Shown here piece after piece: positions 61,910 through 64,000 of a DNA stretch of 64,000 bases. The translations under genes and the position numbers were made by a program. The notes beneath the pieces are model-generated. The model did not search any database. It saw only the letters and a program-made list of their open reading frames with translations, and was not told where the DNA came from. Source of the DNA: an uncultured Selenomonadales bacterium (GTDB taxonomy: Bacteria; Bacillota; Negativicutes; Selenomonadales; Selenomonadaceae); NCBI GenBank assembly GCA_937877565.1, contig CALFJB010000030.1, positions 44,737-108,736 on the forward strand, in the 5' to 3' direction. The first letter of the stretch is position 1; the number at the start of each line of letters is the position of its first letter.

Positions 61910-62763
61910 ATTTGAAACGCTCTCCCTTGTAGTGCGTTCCTGACATTTTGCAACGCTAAATGTTGAAGACCGTTTTTGTCCGTTAAGCGGCTCAAATGTT
62001 GAAATGTTCCATAAGCAGATTTAGAAACTTCCAAAACATCACGAGCATTGCTGATGCCTTTTATTGCGGCTTGACTTTGATTAGTCATTTGCCCAAAACA
62101 ACCGTGCGGAGCTTGTATTCCGCCAGTCATTTTTATTGGAATACCACCATTTTGATTTGTCATTCTGCCATTTATGCAATTAGCTTGATTATTCACAGCA
62201 TTACTTACAGATTCTTGAGTGTCAGTCGGGCGAATTTTTAAGCCTGTTGCACTGTTAATTTCCTTGTCATTATTGGACGGTGGAGTATTTAAATCTTTGT
62301 ACTCGTGAAAAGATATATCAAACCAAATATCGCGTGTGCCATCTTTTTCATAATAGCTGAAGTCCATAATTCCCATCATCAAATTTATAGGCGAATCTGT
62401 GATAATTACGCGAACAGGTTTTTTAGCTTCTTTCCACTTCGTGATTAAGTCTATACATTCAGCCGGAGAATAATTGTCGCCAACAACATATTTGTGACCT
62501 TCATGCCGCTCTTGATTAGGAAAAAAGCAGCCGAATTTTAACTTTTTCAATTTAGCATTTCCAAAAAGTAAAGCTTCGCCGAAATCTAAAATGTCAACTA
62601 CTTTGTTATTTTGCGAAGTGGTGACTGAATATTTCCACGGCGTTACAGGCAAAGTTAGAGATTCACCTTCGCAAGATAAAATAACCTTTCTGTAGTCGTT
62701 ACCAGTTCCCAAAAGGTAGCTGGCTAATAAATTTGCTCTGCCCCAAATATTGCTTGCTTTCAT
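61906..62763 (-). CDS. xkdP: XkdP-like tail protein
   Basis: About 285 residues from the ATG ending at 62763 (AAAGGAG upstream). It includes LTLPVTPWKYSVTTSQNNKVVDILDFGEALLFGNAKLKKLKFGCFFP and PVRVIITDSPINLMMGIMDFSY, the pattern of XkdP/phage tail-assembly proteins. No LysM domain is visible at the end; the C-terminus is Asn/Gln-rich. Confidence 0.7.
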   Translation of the reverse strand: MKASNIWGRANLLASYLLGTGNDYRKVILSCEGESLTLPVTPWKYSVTTSQNNKVVDILDFGEALLFGNAKLKKLKFGCFFPNQERHEGHKYVVGDNYSPAECIDLITKWKEAKKPVRVIITDSPINLMMGIMDFSYYEKDGTRDIWFDISFHEYKDLNTPPSNNDKEINSATGLKIRPTDTQESVSNAVNNQANCINGRMTNQNGGIPIKMTGGIQAPHGCFGQMTNQSQAAIKGISNARDVLEVSKSAYGTFQHLSRLTDKNGLQHLALQNVRNALQGRAFQI

Positions 62764-62776
62764 TGTCATCACTCCT

Positions 62777-64000
62777 TTAAATTCCCGCGTGATTGGCTTG
62801 ACTGTCAAACATTAACTCCATCAGCTTAAATGCAATTTCATTTATATCTGTATCTTTGCGGACATTGAAAGTATTTCCTGAAATTGTAAATCCGTTGCTA
62901 TTATTGTTATTGTTCGTAGTTGAATTAGAATTATTTACTGTGCTACTTACCATATCAGCGAACGAAATTGCTTGCGGAAATGTTGAAAGTTCAGGTTGCA
63001 TTGACATTGAAAAATTTGGAAGTTCATTAAATCCTACATTTGAAACGTTTGAAAAATAATTTCCAACTTCGTTAAGCTCGCCATTTTCAATATCTCTTTG
63101 TATCATTTTCATGGTAGTAGCATGAGGATAAATTCTTGTTCCGCTTGGTAAATCAATAATTTCGCCGCCTAATTCGTTTACTTCCGTAAAACCGCCACGC
63201 CATGACATTGTACCTGTAGCGTTGTGACCAATACCGCCGCCGCTTACAAAACTTGTAATTGCGCTTTTAGCACTTGACGCCATACTTGATAATGAGGCGA
63301 TTTTGGCGGAAAGCCAACTGCTTAAACTTTCCCACGCTGATTGAATTGTACCTATTGCACTGTTTATACCGCTTGCAATAGCTGAACCTGCCGCACTTGC
63401 CGCGTCGCCAGCTCCTGCCCAAATTCCATCAAAAAATCCGGGCAACTGATTCCATTCAGCTTGAATACTTGCCCAACCCTCACTTGCAAAACTCGTAATT
63501 GCATTAAACGCTTCAGCCGCCGGTGCTGAAATAGCCGAAAAATCCGGTAGCATTGCTGAAATATCTGGTATTTCAATGTTGACAAATTGTTCGTTTAACC
63601 ATTCAGAAATATTGAAATTCGGCAAAATATTTGAAATGCTGAAGTCGGAAAAAATTTGAGGCAATTCAACGTTTGTAATTCCTTCGCTTAACCATTGAGA
63701 AAAACTAAAGTCCGGCAAAATGTTTGAAATGCTGAAGTCGGAAAAAATTTGAGGTAATTCAACATTTGTAAATCCTTCGCTTAGCCATTGAGAAAAATTG
63801 AAGTCCGGCAGAATATTTGAAATGCCGAAGTCTGAAAGAATTTGTGGCATTTCAATATTTGTAATTCCTTCGTTTAACCATTGCGAAAAGCTAAAATCTG
63901 GCAGAATGTTTGAAATGCTGAAGTCTGAAAGAATTTGTGGCATTTCAACATTTGTAAATCCTTCATTTAACCATTGAGAAAAGCTAAAGTCCGGCAAAAT
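62777..64000 (-). CDS. Tail tape-measure protein, C-terminal part
   Basis: The frame runs off the right edge; at least ~407 residues. It has repeated SDFSISNILPDFSFSQWL units, then hydrophobic helices (GAGDAASAAGSAIASGINSAIG) and a C-terminus with ATTMKMIQRDIENGE. Long, repetitive and placed before XkdP/XkdQ-like genes, as expected for a tape measure that sets tail length. The N-terminus is outside the window. Confidence 0.7.
   Translation of the reverse strand: MLPDFSFSQWLNEGFTNVEMPQILSDFSISNILPDFSFSQWLNEGITNIEMPQILSDFGISNILPDFNFSQWLSEGFTNVELPQIFSDFSISNILPDFSFSQWLSEGITNVELPQIFSDFSISNILPNFNISEWLNEQFVNIEIPDISAMLPDFSAISAPAAEAFNAITSFASEGWASIQAEWNQLPGFFDGIWAGAGDAASAAGSAIASGINSAIGTIQSAWESLSSWLSAKIASLSSMASSAKSAITSFVSGGGIGHNATGTMSWRGGFTEVNELGGEIIDLPSGTRIYPHATTMKMIQRDIENGELNEVGNYFSNVSNVGFNELPNFSMSMQPELSTFPQAISFADMVSSTVNNSNSTTNNNNNSNGFTISGNTFNVRKDTDINEIAFKLMELMFDSQANHAGI
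63550..64000 (-). repeat. 93-base tandem repeats in the tape-measure gene
   Basis: At least four near-identical units encode ILPDFSFSQWLNEG-(I/F)TN(V/I)E(M/L)PQI(L/F)SDFSISN, 31 residues per unit, with a more diverged last copy. They continue past the window edge. Confidence 0.9.

Overview
The window comes from a low-GC bacterial chromosome, most likely Bacillota and possibly Negativicutes. This rests on AT-rich codon use, strong GGAGG ribosome binding sites, frequent TTG/GTG starts, a YacL-type PIN/TRAM protein and Bacillus-PBSX-like (Xkd) tail genes. No rRNA or tRNA gene was recognised, so the taxonomy is an inference. Two halves are visible: chromosomal genes (1 to about 22.6 kb) and a large, damaged prophage (about 22.7 kb to beyond the right edge).

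Chromosomal half. At 0.3-6.8 kb a kinase/NB-ARC/TPR protein is followed by three tandem M48-peptidase-like proteins whose zinc motifs are eroded, the last fused to a TerD domain. At 7.0-8.5 kb there is a compact RiPP-type cassette: PqqD-like recognition protein, 61-residue Cys-containing precursor and radical SAM/SPASM maturase. Next come an esterase with a frameshift coupled to an ATP-grasp protein, then leftward CheB, YacL-like, cupin, RfbD-like and an unknown acidic protein. At 14.5-20.9 kb lies a 1,778-residue coiled-coil/AAA ATPase followed by a protein ending in a HEPN-like RX4H motif, then an NAD synthase whose glutaminase half has lost its catalytic segment.

Prophage half. Leftward early genes (22.7-28.7 kb) include YopX-family copies, a methylase, an M20/M42-like peptidase and a Cys-rich zinc protein. 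A divergent promoter at 28.7 kb leads into the rightward replication block: DUF2800, DUF2815, HU, PolA, ThyX, VirE primase/helicase, VRR-NUC, SNF2 helicase and a sigma-like regulator. Next are a type III toxin-antitoxin locus (ToxN/AbiQ toxin with a two-repeat RNA antitoxin), two hammerhead-ribozyme-like elements directly upstream of genes, a BRO antirepressor and a block of TGTTCC iterons. A HigBA-like pair follows, then the leftward lysis and tail module (endolysin, XkdX, Ig-like/DUF6273 fibre, baseplate and XkdS/T/R/Q/P-like proteins, tape measure).

Many prophage genes are broken by one-base frameshifts, in-frame TAA codons or deletion fusions (XkdS-XkdT chimera, holin-endolysin junction, headless helicase). 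The element therefore looks like a decaying or domesticated prophage, unless some lesions are assembly errors. The strongest leads are the two ribozyme-like elements, the type III TA locus, the RiPP cassette next to the TerD cluster, and the giant ATPase/HEPN pair.
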